Of a DNA stretch of 64,000 bases, positions 32,601 through 46,870 are shown one piece after another. The notes under the pieces were generated by a model. The model searched no databases. It worked only from the letters and a program-made list of their open reading frames with translations, and was not told where the DNA came from. Origin of the DNA: Gordius sp. MW1. Taxonomy: Eukaryota > Nematomorpha > Gordioida > Gordea > Gordiidae. The stretch's first letter is position 1. Each line of letters starts with the position of its first letter. The position numbers and the translations under genes were made by a program. The stretch lies in contig OZ038528.1 of NCBI GenBank assembly GCA_964036665.1, forward strand, positions 25,965,245 to 26,029,244, written 5' to 3'.

Positions 32601-35600
32601 ACGCATGGAAAGATCGTCGTGGGTATGAAGAATCATTAGGCTATGAGCATGGTCTGAAGAAGGAGAAAAAATTATCCCAGGCATGCGACATGTTGAGCGT
32701 TAAGACCCTCAAAAACGCAATGATCATTAGTGATTTATAGAAGTGGAAACTTTTTATTCAAATTGACTATTGCTTATACGGAGAAAGGACTTAAAGAGTA
32801 TCAAGGTTTGCTAAGTAATACCGGAAAAAGTAATCACCAGGCAGCATCGTCCCTTTGTTATGGATCCTGAAAAAAAAGTATTTCCCGAAAGAAGAAAGGT
32901 TTATGAACTTCAAATTTGATAAGAGGAGCTAAATGATACGTCGATAAATCAAAAATACCATTAAAAAGCCTCCTCACTCTTGGGGCAAGAAAGTTGCATA
33001 TGGACGTGGACAACGATTAAGGACATAAAGGAAACAGCGATTTGGCATCTAGGACAGACCAAAAAAGACAAAGCTATGAATAGGGAATTATGGTGGTGAG
33101 ATTAATCGGTTCAGGATTTAATCAAAAGAAAGAAACGTCAGTATATACGGTGGCATAAATTAAATAATTATAAGGAGGCAAAGAGAGTCCAGACAAAAGC
33201 CGTTGCAACAGCGAACAATGCCGCGTGCATCGAGATGGCAAATTTTACCACAAAAGAGGCGACAGGTTGATGTATAAACTGGTCAAGATTTGGAAGAAGA
33301 AATGTCACGATGCCCGAGTCCTTTTAAAATTGGAAAACTAAAAGGGTTAAACCTATTTAAGCCGAAGGAAGTGATGGAAGGTGGAAAGGACATTTTAAGG
33401 AACTTATGAATATTGCAAATAACGGAGATTCCCTCCCCAATATTGAGTCAAACATAATGGTCGAAGTCTTACAGAAGGATGAAGTTAAGACACAGATGGA
33501 CAAGATGCCAAAAGAAAGCTAATGGCCCAGATAAAAATCCTATGGCATGGGTCGGATGCCGAAAAGAAGAATTCACGACCATGACTAATTTTTTTTAACA
33601 AGATATTGTTAAAAGGGCGAATTCTTAATCAATGGAGACCAAGCATGATTATACCCTTATTCATAGGCAAAGGAGATCCTGAGGACTGTGACAATTACAA
33701 AGATTGGCAAGGATCTTAAAAACAAGGCTGAAAAAATATGTGGAAATATCGCCTAACCATTTCGGATTTGTAACCAGAAAATCCACGATCGACCCAATCA
33801 TCGCACTAAGACAAATCATAAATGAATATGGAAAAAAGAGAAGAGACCTACATATGGTCCTTATCGACTTAGAGAAAGCTTACACGGTCCCTCGCGATTT
33901 AAATGATGGTGCTTGAGAAAAAACTATATATATAAAAAATCGCATATTAACGGCTAACGAAAATTACTTATAATGCCTCAAATTCGCACTCTAAACATTT
34001 TCGGGAGAAATTTGATTACATAAAAGGTTTGCTCTAAGTCACTTTTTATTCAACATATTTAAGGACACGATAAGTAGAGACATTCAAACTCTATTTTCGT
34101 GGTGCACGATAGATGCCGATGACATAGTACTATGCGAAGATACAAAGGAGAAATCGAAGAAACCGAAAAGTGGTCAAAGCTCATAGCTACAGGCACCCCA
34201 TCGCTAGATGAAACCTAAAGTACCCAAAAGTAGAGAGATCTACATACCTCGGCTCAAATGCTGTCACAAGAGGGAGGTTGCGCAACAGAAGTCAATGCCG
34301 ATTAAAAAAGGATGCCTTAAATGGCTAATGTATCCAGTGTAATGTGCGACAAGAAAAACGGTTGAAGAACAAAGCTAAATATCCATTATAAAACCGGTGT
34401 TCCTCTATGAAGGCTGAACATGAGCAATAAACACCGCGGAGGAAAAGCTATTATAGGCCTAAATGAGAATGATACGGTGGACCTTGGGGTTTACTACGCT
34501 CAACCATATGACAAATGACTTTCTCACGACAAAAATGGGTACTCAACCCATGGCGGACATGATTAGCAAAAATCGTCTAATTTGATATGGGTATATACTA
34601 AGAAGGGTGATAATGAAGTAAATCAAAAAGTACAGGTCATGGAGATACATGGGAAGAGGGTGGATTGGGCAAGTCGACAAGAATGCTAAGAAGATTAACT
34701 CGATCAAGATGAAAAAAACATCAAAACAAACTCCACGACTGTGGGACCAAACACTTGATAAAGAAGAGGAGAATAAATCAGCCTAATGGATTTTTAAGTT
34801 GAAGTACGAATGAATCGATTATAATAAAAAATTATGATTAAATGTCAAAATTAAATTATGCAGTTATTATAGCACTAAGCGGCACCATGAATAATTTCTA
34901 TTGTAAGAATATGTTTGACTAAATGTTAGTGCTTCAGGATATAAGATTTTTTAAATCAGTTTCGAAACCATAGCGGGTAAGCATCTGATCATGGCATTGA
35001 ATTTTTAAAATTGACCTAAGCTTCCATTTTGAGTATGCACTTTTACAGTGGTACTAGCATTTTGGGGCTGCAGAGTTGCAAAAAGTATAAAAGGAATATA
35101 AAACAAAAATAAATTCCCTATAGCTGTTTGTCGCATTTGCTGATCAGCTTCTTTAGTGAGGGGTGATGCGCGGCTATCCAGACCTGAAAGCTGTATGGAC
35201 AATTTGATAAATTTTGCATATTTTGAAACAAAATGCCGTGAGCGTAATTTGAATCGTGAGCTTTTATTTCATTACAAAGCCTATTCCACTACGCCTCTTT
35301 GGAAAATTAGTAAATGGAAAAAAATTTGATTTTACAAATACAATAAATTTACGTTGGGATTTAATAAGATTTTAATGATTAAAGTAAATACTTTTCTCCC
35401 GGTCAAAGTAATAATTGGCATCCCACTGCTAATCTAAATTGTAGCGGACAGCGCTCTGGTAAAGTTGGTCCACTTCAAATACTACTGACGAAATTTAATG
35501 CAAAATTCGAATTATAAGCGAAGCTATTTTGTTTTAAAGGCACATAGATTGATTAGAATTTAGGTGATGCATCGCTTAATGCTCTTTATTAACTTTCTAT

Positions 35601-37721
35601 TTGTTCTATTTAGGCCTAGTCACATCCTACTCTTATATCTCGTGCTTATTAAACCTTACTCGCTCTTATCTAATTCAAAAAAATTAGCTCCCGGCGACAC
35701 ATGAGGTATGTGGTAGGATGATAGAAGAGGGGATGTATAGGTGGCACAGCACTATCGGTTGGTCCGATTACACCCAGAATTCCTATTTGAGATTTGATTT
35801 GTCCCATTATTTGAGCACCAACCTTGAGGAAAATGTATATAATAGTAATTAAATTAATACTTATGATAACATAAGCAATTTAAAATAATAATAATACCGG
35901 TAGAGATAGTTTATTATCACACGCAAAACTTCATATCGGAAGACTATGCTTAGCCAAGTCTTGATTTTCATAAGATTTACAATGTTATGGATAGCTTTAT
36001 CTACTTAATTGTCATATTAGGGCGAGCAAGTCTTAAATTAACGTAATAATGACGTAAAATCTTAATGCAATTTAAGATACGCATATATAATTCTTAAAAT
36101 AAGTATTGTAATAAAAACTATTTTCTCATCTAAGTTTCATAAATACTATATATATTAAATAATTTTAGTTGTGGTCATAATGTCAAACTCCTTTATCATC
36201 TGGTGTATTTATTTTAATATTTAATTTCTCTAATTAATAGGGTATTTATGTTAACGCCTACGAAATTCAACAATTTGCCGATCAAATATAATTAGGCCTA
36301 CGACTAAACAGCCATGAAAAATTTAATCACGCATTATAAAAATTCAAAACCCTTTACATAATTTTTTATTAAAATATTTTTTTCTAGTCTATATCTACTA
36401 TGGAAAAAATTGAGAAAAAAATCTTATAGTTTTTTCATAATTTTAGTTGAAAAAATCAAAACTTCCACAAATTTAAAAGTGGGGGTTAGTTCTAGCCTTG
36501 TTTAAGGGATTAAATAACTCTTAGGTTTTTACTTGTTTTTTCGGTATGCCAACTCAAATCAGTAAATTGTTCTATTAGCAAATTTAATATGGTTATATTT
36601 TACATCATGAGAATAAAAAAAAAGGTTCAAGATAAAATAAGACTTATTCAACCTTAAAAGACACATTTGCAATGGAAAACTCTTTTATAGTTTATTAGTG
36701 TATAGTCATAGTCTATTTCACTTCCAAATTATAACAAATAAAACAAAATTTTTGTATGTTTTTTAAATCTTGGCTTTTGTCCTTATGAGATAAAATACAA
36801 AGAATTATCTTAGCCCCTCTCCGACTAGCCCGACCCCTATTATTTTAAAACAATGATACTTAACAAGTTATATTGCAAATAAAAATTCAATCATTAAACG
36901 GTTTTTATAAAAAAAAATCCCTTTATAGACTATAAATTAGTCTAAAATTTACAACCAACAAAAATTTTATGTGCCAAATAGAAAGGTTTCCAATAGCCAA
37001 AAGAACACATTTTTCCTCTATAAATTTTTTATTTTTTCCAAACAAATTTTTTTCACTTATACCTTAAGACAAATACACACATGGTTAAAATTCTAGTGTT
37101 TTATATGTATTATTTCCAAAAATAATTAAAAAAATAAAAGTAACCCCGGTCTACTATTACCCCCGACTCCCCTACAATTCATATATTTGTATCTCTTGAA
37201 CTTGTAAAAGAGAATGTTTCTTTTAATATGCAATGCATGCTTGTTTATGAATATCAGTTGACATCTTTAAGCTAATATTGTATATAATTACTTTATAAAA
37301 AACTATCCTCATACAAAAATCCCTGAAAAATAAATGCCTGAACCTTATATAAATATGAAATCAAGGTAATGAGCAAATTGAATAATGATGAGATAAAAAT
37401 TACCAGAGCAATAGTTCTTTTGCGACAGGTTGGCAGAATATAATATCCAATAGTTAAGTTGTAGCTCGGTTGAAAGTGTTTGATATTTAGTTGTTCAATG
37501 ACATAAACTATGCTGAATGCCTTGAGGATTGAAAGGGTCCAATAATTTTTGCAATTAAAGCCATCGGACGAAGTTTGATATATTCTGTATAGGGCTCCTA
37601 AATTCACATCTCCAAATTTGTATAACAAATTAGGAGGATATTGAATTTTAGTTTTTTCTGCAAGGATGGGAAAAAGGGAAACTATCCCAAACATTATTAC
37701 AAATATCATGTCTTTACTCAT
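29673..37721 (-). pseudogene. Class C GPCR pseudogene B
   Basis: Exons correspond to receptor A at 37,721-37,404, 35,822-35,660, 31,837-30,256 and 30,089-29,673. Exon 1 encodes the same protein as A. Exon 2 has lost one base (163 instead of 164 bp). Exon 3 carries a Tyr-to-stop change (GATTACTAG near 31,803), a 29-bp deletion near 31,652, a private 10-bp deletion near 31,747, a private 1-bp loss near 31,378, and 1-bp losses near 31,140 and 30,673. Exon 4 is open. The net length change of exon 3 is minus 33 bp, matching these events plus 6-bp and 3-bp insertions. The gene cannot make a receptor. Shared and private lesions allow the order of events to be read. Confidence 0.85.
31977..34790 (+). 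pseudogene. RTE-type LINE in unit B intron 2
   Basis: It has the same relic as unit A, beginning near CGACGGCTCCAAGTCCGTG and ending near AAGAAGAGGAGAATAAATC. The reverse transcriptase piece at 33,704-33,916 reads HFGFVTRKSTIDPIIALRQI and HMVLIDLEKAYTVP. Frameshifts and deletions are heavier than in unit A. It is not functional. Confidence 0.75.
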
Positions 37722-40700
37722 TCCTATAACGAAAATAAATAATTGTAACAATTTTTTTTGTAAACTAATTGTAAATAGCAGCTAAAGTCCTTTTTGGCAA
37801 ATTATTTAATTAATATCAATAATTATTCAGGGAATTTTTTGTTGATACCTGGAAAAGGGCTAATTATAAATAATTTGTTATTTTTTTGATTACTAACAAT
37901 TAGGGTTACCAGGAAATTGAAAGTAATGATTTTTTTCTTTCGTTATACTAGTGTTTGCATCTAATTATTATGAAACAAATTAAATCAATAGGGGCAGTTT
38001 TAGGCATTTCTTTTTGCTAATAACTATAAATGAATTTCTTCAAGAATTATTTTTCCTAGTCTGCTGTACTTCCTTACATTTAAATGCAAAATTTAATCAC
38101 TTGTTTAAATTATTTAAATATAAAGTTATTTATTGACATACTATATAGGTTAAATAATATCGTACATTTCACAGTTAATACAAATATATATATAGCTTGT
38201 AATACATACAGAATTCTTTAATTATAAAAAAAAAATGAAGAATGACACAGTAGATTAGTAACTTAAGCCTATTAACTGATACGAAAATTAAAAATTTATT
38301 TTAGGCCTGATCGTAATTCTTGATAAAACAAGGTAGACTTTGACCCCCAATTTTAGAACATTTGCTAATTTTATAATGCTGCCATCCTTCTAGCATAGCA
38401 ATACATCCTGATATATGTGCTATAATAATATATTCAATAACATCAATGAATCCACATTTCATAATCGACAATCAAATGTGTTAACTTATACACATTTTTG
38501 GCAACCTATACTATCGTCGTCCCATTTAATGAAGATATTTTAACATTGACACTTACTTGTGACCCCTATGTTCCTGTCATCTGCTTTCGACACCAAGTGG
38601 ATTTAGTCATATAAATATGATTGAAACAAAATTGGCTTATAATAAATCTAGACAATGAGATTATAGTAAACAGTTCTAGCTACTGGTCCTAACAGGCTAA
38701 AAACGTTCGTGCATTTTTTTAGTAGATAAGAATTTTATATATTTTAAACATAGTTTGGTATAAACAATATTTATAATGCTCTTAATATAAAAAAAATTAT
38801 GTTTTTTGCTGTAGATCTGGTAGCAACAATTACTTTAGATCTATACTTAAGTGAAGTTAATTCTTATATTAATCATTTTAATATCTAATAAAATGTATTA
38901 AACAACGCTGTTTTTTAAATGGTTGAATAGCCCAACATTTTTCAAGTTTATACACTACAACAAACTAATTTTTGATGCATTGGTAATTTATTAAAATACA
39001 TATTTTATTAGATCAAAACAAATTGGTTATAACATACTTATGAGGAAAAATTAAATACATTAACACTGAACTAAATTAAGATACATGTACAGTATGGCAT
39101 TTATCATATTTAGGGCATTATATAACGTGGTTTAACAATTTGGTATATAGCAGTAATTTTTGTTAAATAAAATACAACATATAAAATTATTAAATAACAG
39201 ATGTAATTTGCCAATGCCCCATCAAAATTGTCAAGAGAAAAATAACAGACTATGGAGATCACATCCATGATAACTACAACATATGAAGCTATTTGAAGTT
39301 TAAAAGCTTTATGAAATCCGAAATTTTTGTCCAAACGTACAACATAAATGATAAGTAATAAATTGAGAAACAGTTCAATTAGCAATTGAAGAATGACGAA
39401 CAATGTAGCTTGGGGGTAAGGAATACAACGAATCCTTGTCCGAGGAGGATTATTGTGATCAGGAAAATAGTCAGTCTCCAAAGGTTTCGTGTCGCCAAAT
39501 GCGATGTAAATTATAATCAGTGAGAGCTAAAATATAAAATAACATGTATGTAAGTTAATGACTAGACTCTCTAATCATTTATGCATGATTTAATTTAACA
39601 ACTAAAATTATTAAACTCCTACACTTTTTGTTTATATACATTTATTGCTGATTGGTTAATTAACATTTTAATAACAAAAGTTGTTTTTATAAACTACCTG
39701 GATGCAGCAGAATAGAATGATAAAATAAAGAGCACTCGTCTCTTCATTTTTGAATCCTTTGGGCGTAATGCTACTTGACTTTATAATTATGATTCTCAGA
39801 CGTACGATAAGTATTAAATAAAGGGAGGTGAACGAAAACAAAAATAAAAATTGGGCTAAAACACAAATTGTTTTGGTTGGTAATATGGCACATATTAATA
39901 TCACAGATGTAAAGCCACAAAAGAAAACTATATATTGAAGGTGGATTAGCGATCTGTAATCGTTAAAAAAAGGTTGAGCGTTGTAATTTACCAAGTAAAA
40001 TAGTAACGCTAATGTTGTTATGCAAATACCAATTCCAGCCATGGATATGGTTAACTCATATAATGTCCCTGAACTATTTATGTAAGTTCTCATGTTTTTA
40101 AAACATTTTCTTTTATCGAATCCGACCATGAACCATCCGGACATTTTACACATCCGTAAGTTGTATCAGCCGAAGGTTGTCGTCTTCTTGGCATAATTAC
40201 AGAGCCAGATGGACATGTGTGACACGTCCAGCAACATATATATTGTGTGGTTAGCATATACTCATCATTTTTACACGGTCGTCCGCAATTAGAATCTGGA
40301 CCATTATTTGCTGATTGAAATGTATAATTTTTCCGTCTTAGCTCAGAGATTACTTTAATAGACGCAATCTCCCCATTTATGTGTTCACGACCCTGGGTAC
40401 TTTTATATATAGCTACCGTGGAGGTTGCAAGTATCCCTGACTGGAGTTGAATGTAATTTATTATTTTTAACCTATCGTTAACAACGTGCTTATTCTTAAA
40501 GTCAATGCTGCCTGTGCGACCTATGAATGATAGGTTATGCACTATGGAATTTATATCTTTGGTGTGAGATTTTAAACATTTTTAATATTTTTTCTTTCGA
40601 TATAGGTTTCATTCTCTAATAGATTATTTGCGATACCACTTGAGCAAATCTTGACTATAGCATCATCAATGGGCAAAAGCATGCTAGTGGTAGCGTCCAT

Positions 40701-43700
40701 GGTTAGGGAAACGCGACTGTCTAAACTAAAAACCGAAGAATTGCTTGTAAGGGGTATTTTTAAATCAATGTTCGCATGCAACCAATCCATCAATGCCCTA
40801 TACCATGAATGACGTTGATAAATTTGTTGGGTCGCATTTGATGTCAGCCATCCTTGATAATCCAATAAATTACTACTGAATTCCACTATTCCTATAGAAC
40901 CATCGACTATGGATACTATACCATTATCTTGCAATTCCTTAATATCTGGCCACGTGTCAAAAGCAACATATAAAAGCCAAGGATTTGAATTAATTGCCTT
41001 TATATCTTTAAGCACGCTAATTATTGAGTCACTCCTTAAGAAGAGCAAAACAATGGGATATTGTGTGTTGCGAACTAATTTATCAAGCTTTGTCGTATGG
41101 GCTAACTTCGATTTCCAACCAAACACATGCTTTCATCGAATTGAGAGATTCTTTTACCCGATTTCGAAACCATTTATAATAGAATTCAGGCGAATAAATA
41201 ATGGTAAACACGTTCCATTCAAAATATGTTATCAGGCTAGTGAGTGCGCCAACCTAGTAATCTTGCGAAGAGGTTATGCGAAATAGATATCTAATATAAG
41301 ATGTAATTAGTGTAAATATACAAAATTTGGAAATATGTTAAACTAAACTCTGTGCAAAGGTCCTCGTCAATTGCTGCCATTAGTGTAAATTGGTCTCATT
41401 ACTATAAATAACATTAATAAATCAAACCTAATGACACTACGACGGCTCCAAGTCCGTGTGCAAAAAATTGGAGGATTGGCGTTAGGTCGAACCGGCTGTA
41501 AAAACCAACACCAAAATCATGATATTTTAAACAAAACTTTACAACAGAACGCTAGGGCGTCGTTCAGAACGACGCGCACTGCATATCCCGCCCGTGCAGT
41601 GTAAAATGCACTAGGGTTACTGCTTGACTCACAACGAAGGCGGTTAAGGAAATTAGCTTTTGAATGAATGCGAATAACGTGCTGAAATGTGGGAACGTTG
41701 ACGGGAAAGAGCATTGCGGTCGCACAAATGCTAAAAAGAAGAAAGGTACATACACCTGCCTACAAGAGACCAAGTGGGATGGAACCTAAGCTCGGGAGTT
41801 AGGAGAAGAATCCAAACTGTTTAATAGTGGGTGACCAAATCGTAGAAATGAGTTCGGCTTGTTCTAAACGAATCGTTCAAGGACAAGGTGATAGAAGTCA
41901 AGCATCGTTCAGACAGGTTAATGCGGGTGAAGATGATCAAGGGGGCCTCCTAATCCTTTTATGTGCGTATGGTCCCCAAAATTAAATCAGAGAAGACATA
42001 TTCTTCGATTTATTGTAAAAGTAGGAGAATTATTGGGAAGGGCTTTAAAGCCCACGCATGGAAAGATCGTCGTGGGTATGAAGAATCATTAGGCTATGAG
42101 CATGGTCTGAAGAAGGAGAAAAAATTATCCCAGGCATGCGACATGTTGAGCGTTAAGACCCTTAAAAACGCAATAATCATTAGTGATTTATAGAAGTGGA
42201 AACTTTTTATTCAAATTGACTATTGCTTATACGGAGAAAGGACTTAAAGAGTATCAAGGTTTGCTAAGTAATACCGGAAAAAGTAATCACCAGGCAGCAT
42301 CGTCCCTTTGTTATGGATCCTGAAAAAAAAGTATTTCCCGAAAGAAGAAAGGTTTATGAACTTCAAATTTGATAAGAGGAGCTAAATGATACGTCGATAA
42401 ATCAAAAATACCATTAAAAAGCCTCCTCACTCTTGGGGCAAGAAAGTTGCATATGGACGTGGACAACGATTAAGGACATAAAGGAAACAGCGATTTGGCA
42501 TCTAGGACAGACCAAAAAAGACAAAGCTATGAATAGGGAATTATGGTGGTGAGATTAATCGGTTCAGGATTTAATCAAAAGAAAGAAACGTCAGTATATA
42601 CGGTGGCATAAATTAAATAATTATAAGGAGGCAAAGAGAGTCCAGACAAAAGCCGTTGCAACAGCGAACAATGCCGCGTGCATTGAGATGGCAAATTTTA
42701 CCACAAAAGAGGCGACAGGTTGATGTATAAACTGGTCAAGATTTGGGAGAAGAAATGTCACGATGCCCGAGTCCTTTTAAAATTGGAAAACTAAAAGGGT
42801 TAAACCTATTTAAGCCGAAGGAAGTGATGGAAGGTGGAAAGGACATTTTAAGGAACTTATGAATATTGCAAATAACGGAGATTCCCTCCCCAATATTGAG
42901 TCAAACATAATGGTCGAAGTCTTACAGAAGGATGAAGTTAAGACACAGATGGACAAGATGCCAAAAGAAAGCTAATGGCACAGATAAAAATCCTATGGCA
43001 TGGGTCGGATGCCGAAAAGAAGAATTCACGACCATGACTAATTTTTTTTAACAAGATATTGTTAAAAGGGCGAATTCTTAATCAATGGAGACCAAGCATG
43101 ATTATACCCTTATTCATAGGCAAAGGAGATCCTGAGGACTGTGACAATTACAAAGATTGGCAAGGATCTTAAAAACAAGGCTGAAAAAATATGTGGAAAT
43201 ATCGCCTAACCATTTCGGATTTGTAACCAGAAAATCCACGATCGACCCAATCATCGCACTAAGACAAATCATAAATGAATATGGAAAAAAGAGAAGAGAC
43301 CTACATATGGTCCTTATCGACTTAGAGAAAGCTTACACGGTCCCTCGCGATTTAAATGATGGTGCTTGAGAAAAAACTATATATATAAAAAATCGCATAT
43401 TAACGGCTAACGAAAATTACTTATAATGCCTCAAATTCGCACTCTAAACATTTTCGGGAGAAATTTGATTACATAAAAGGTTTGCTCTAAGTCACTTTTT
43501 ATTCAACATATTTAAGGACACGATAAGTAGAGACATTCAAACTCTATTTTCGTGGTGCACGATAGATGCCGATGACATAGTACTATGCGAAGATACAAAG
43601 GAGAAATCGAAGAAACCGAAAAGTGGTCAAAGCTCATAGCTACAGGCACCCCATCGCTAGATGAAACCTAAAGTACCCAAAAGTAGAGAGATCTACATAC

Positions 43701-46700
43701 CTCGGCTCAAATGCTGTCACAAGAGGGAGGTTGCGCAACAGAAGTCAATGCCGATTAAAAAAGGATGCCTTAAATGGCTAATGTATCCAGTGTAATGTGC
43801 GACAAGAAAAACGGTTGAAGAACAAAGCTAAATATCCATTATAAAACCGGTGTTCCTCTATGAAGGCTGAACATGAGCAATAAACACCGCGGAGGAAAAG
43901 CTATTATAGGCCTAAATGAGAATGATACGGTGGACCTTGGGGTTTACTACGCTCAACCATATGACAAATGACTTTCTCACGACAAAAATGGGTACTCAAC
44001 CCATGGTGGACATGATTAGCAAAAATCGTCTAATTTGATATGGGTATATACTAAGAAGGGTGATAATGAAGTAAATCAAAAAGTACAGGTCATGGAGATA
44101 CATGGGAAGAGGGTGGATTGGGCAAGTCGACAAGAATGCTAAGAAGATTAACTCGATCAAGATGAAAAAAACATCAAAACAAACTCCACGACTGTGGGAC
44201 CAAACACTTGATAAAGAAGAGGAGAATAAATCAGCCTAATGGATTTTTAAGTTGAAGTACGAATGAATCGATTATAATAAAAAATTATGATTAAATGTCA
44301 AAATTAAATTATGCAGTTATTATAGCACTAAGCGGCACCATGAATAATTTCTATTGTAAGAATATGTTTGACTAAATGTTAGTGCTTCAGGATATAAGAT
44401 TTTTTAAATCAGTTTCGAAACCATAGCGGGTAAGCATCTGATCATGGCATTGAATTTTTAAAATTGACCTAAGCTTCCATTTTGAGTATGCACTTTTACA
44501 GTGGTACTAGCATTTTGGGGCTGCAGAGTTGCAAAAAGTATAAAAGGAATATAAAACAAAAATAAATTCCCTATAGCTGTTTGTCGCATTTGCTGATCAG
44601 CTTCTTTAGTGAGGGGTGATGCGCGGCTATCCAGACCTGAAAGCTGTATGGACAATTTGATAAATTTTGCATATTTTGAAACAAAATGCCGTGAGCGTAA
44701 TTTGAATCGTGAGCTTTTATTTCATTATAAAGCCTATTCCACTAAGCCTCTTTGGAGAATTAGTAAATGGAAAAAAATTTGATTTTACAAATACAATAAA
44801 TTTACGTTGGGATTTAATAAGTTTTTTAATGATTAAAGTAAATACTTTTCTCCCGGTCACCTATTCTCTATAAATGAAGTGGAAGTAATAATTGGCATCC
44901 CACTGCTAATCTAAATTGTAGCGGACAGCGCTCTGGTAAAGTTGGTCCACTTCAAATACTACTGACGAAATTTAATGCAAAATTCGAATTATAAGCGAAG
45001 CTATTTTGTTTTAAAGGCACATAGATTGATTAGAATTTAGGTGATGCATCGCTTAATGCTCTTTATTAACTTTCTATTTGTTCTATTTAGGCCTAGTCAC
45101 ATCCTACTCTTATATCTCGTGCTTATTAAACCTTACTCGCTCTTATCTAATTCAAAAAAATTAGCTCCCGGCGACACATGAGGTATGTGGTAGGATGATA
45201 GAAGAGGGGATGTATAGGTGGCATCAGCACTATCGGTTGGTCCGATTACACCCAGAATTCCTATTTGAGATTTGATTTGTCCCATTATTTGAGCACCAAC
45301 CTTGAGGAAAATATATATAATAGTAATTAAATTAATACTTATGATAACATAAGCAATTTAAAATAATAATAATACCGGTAGAGATAGTTTATTATCACAC
45401 GCAAAACTTCATATCACAAGACTATGCTTAGCCAAGTCTTGATTTTCATAAGATTTACAATGTTATGGATAGCTTTATTTACTTAATTGTCTATTAGGGC
45501 GAGCGAGTCTTAAATTAACGTAATAATGACGTAAAATCTTAATGCAATTTAAGATACGCATATATAATTCGTAAAATAAGTATTGTAATAAAAACTATTT
45601 TCTCATCTAAGTTTCATAAATACTATATATATTAAATAATTTTAGTTGTGGTCATAATGTCAAACTAATTTATCATCTGGTGTATTTATTTTAATATTTA
45701 ATTTCTCTAATTAATAGGGTATTTATGTTAACGCCTACGAAATTCAACAATTTGCCGATCAAATATAATTAGGCCTACGACTAAACAGCCATGAAAAATT
45801 TAATCACGCATTATAAAAATTCAAAACCCTTTACATAATTTTTTATTAAAATATTTTTTTCTAGTCTATATCTACTATGGAAAAAATTGAGAAAAAAATC
45901 TTATAGTTTTTTCATAATTTTAGTTGAAAAAATCAAAACTTCCACAAATTTTAAAAGTGGGGGTTAGTTATAGCCTTGTTTAAGGGTAAATAACTCTTAG
46001 GTTTTTACTTGTTTTTTCGGTATGCCAACTCAAATCAGTAAATTGTTCTATTAGCAAATTTAATATGGTTATATTTTACATCATGAGAATAAAAAAAAGG
46101 TTCAAGATGAAATATGACATATTCAACCATAAAAGACACATTTGCAATGGAAAACTCTTTTATAGTTTATTAGTGTATAGTCATAGTCTATTTCACTTCC
46201 AAATTATAACAAATAAAACAAAATTTTTGTTTGTTTTTTAAATCTTGGCTTTTGTCCTTATGAGATAAAATACAAAGAATTATCTTAGCCCCTCTCCGAC
46301 TAGCCCGACCCCTATTATTTTAAAACAATGATACTTAACAAGTTATATTGCAAATAAAAATTCAATCATTAAACGGTTTTTATAAAAAAATTTCTTTATA
46401 GACTATAAATTAGTCTAAAATTTACAACCAACAAAAATTTTATGTGCTAAATAGAAAGGTTTCCAATAGCCAAAAGAACACATTTTTCCTCTATAAATTT
46501 TTTATTTTTTCCAAACAAATTTTTTTCACTTGTACCTTAAGACAAATACACACATGGTTAAAATTCTAGTGTTTTATGTGTATTATTTCCAAAAATAATT
46601 GAAAAAATAAAAGTAACCCCGGTCTACTATTGCCCCCGATCTCCCCTACAATTCATATATTTGTATCTCTTGAACTTTTGTAAAAGAGAATGTTTCTTTT

Positions 46701-46870
46701 AATATGCAATGCATGCTTGTTTATGAATATCAGTTGACATCTTTAAGCTAATATTGTATATAATTACTTTATAAAAAACTATCCTCATACAAAAATCCCT
46801 GAAAAATAAATGCCTGAACCTTATATAAATATGATATAATAGGTAATGAGCAAAGTGAATAATGATGAGA
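37390..46870. repeat. 9.5-kb tandem segmental duplication, copy 2
   Basis: This is the second copy of the block at 27,950-37,390. Small differences include a 10-bp segment near 41,199 and a base in exon 2 that copy 1 has lost, and about 28 bp near 44,860 (TCACCTATTCTCTATAAATG region) absent from copy 1. The right boundary lies in a tract of about 145 bp inside exon 1 (46,870-47,015) that is identical to A and B, after which gene C diverges. Confidence 0.9.

Larger units (their letters stand above)
27950..37390. repeat. 9.4-kb tandem segmental duplication, copy 1
   Basis: Landmarks here recur 9,437-9,477 bp downstream: exon 1 (27,967 to 37,404), exon 4 (29,673 to 39,110), exon 2 (35,660 to 45,137) and exon 1 again (37,404 to 46,881). 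Base differences are few along the stretches I compared, far fewer than between unit A and unit B exons 3. The copy spans the receptor A first exon, the intergenic region and most of gene B. Confidence 0.9.

Noticed and set aside
35005..35202. Minus-strand 65-codon frame, repeated at 44,458-44,655
   Set aside because: Its conservation is explained by the 9.4-kb duplication, and it overlaps the dispersed GCTGTTTGTC repeat that also occurs at 61,785.
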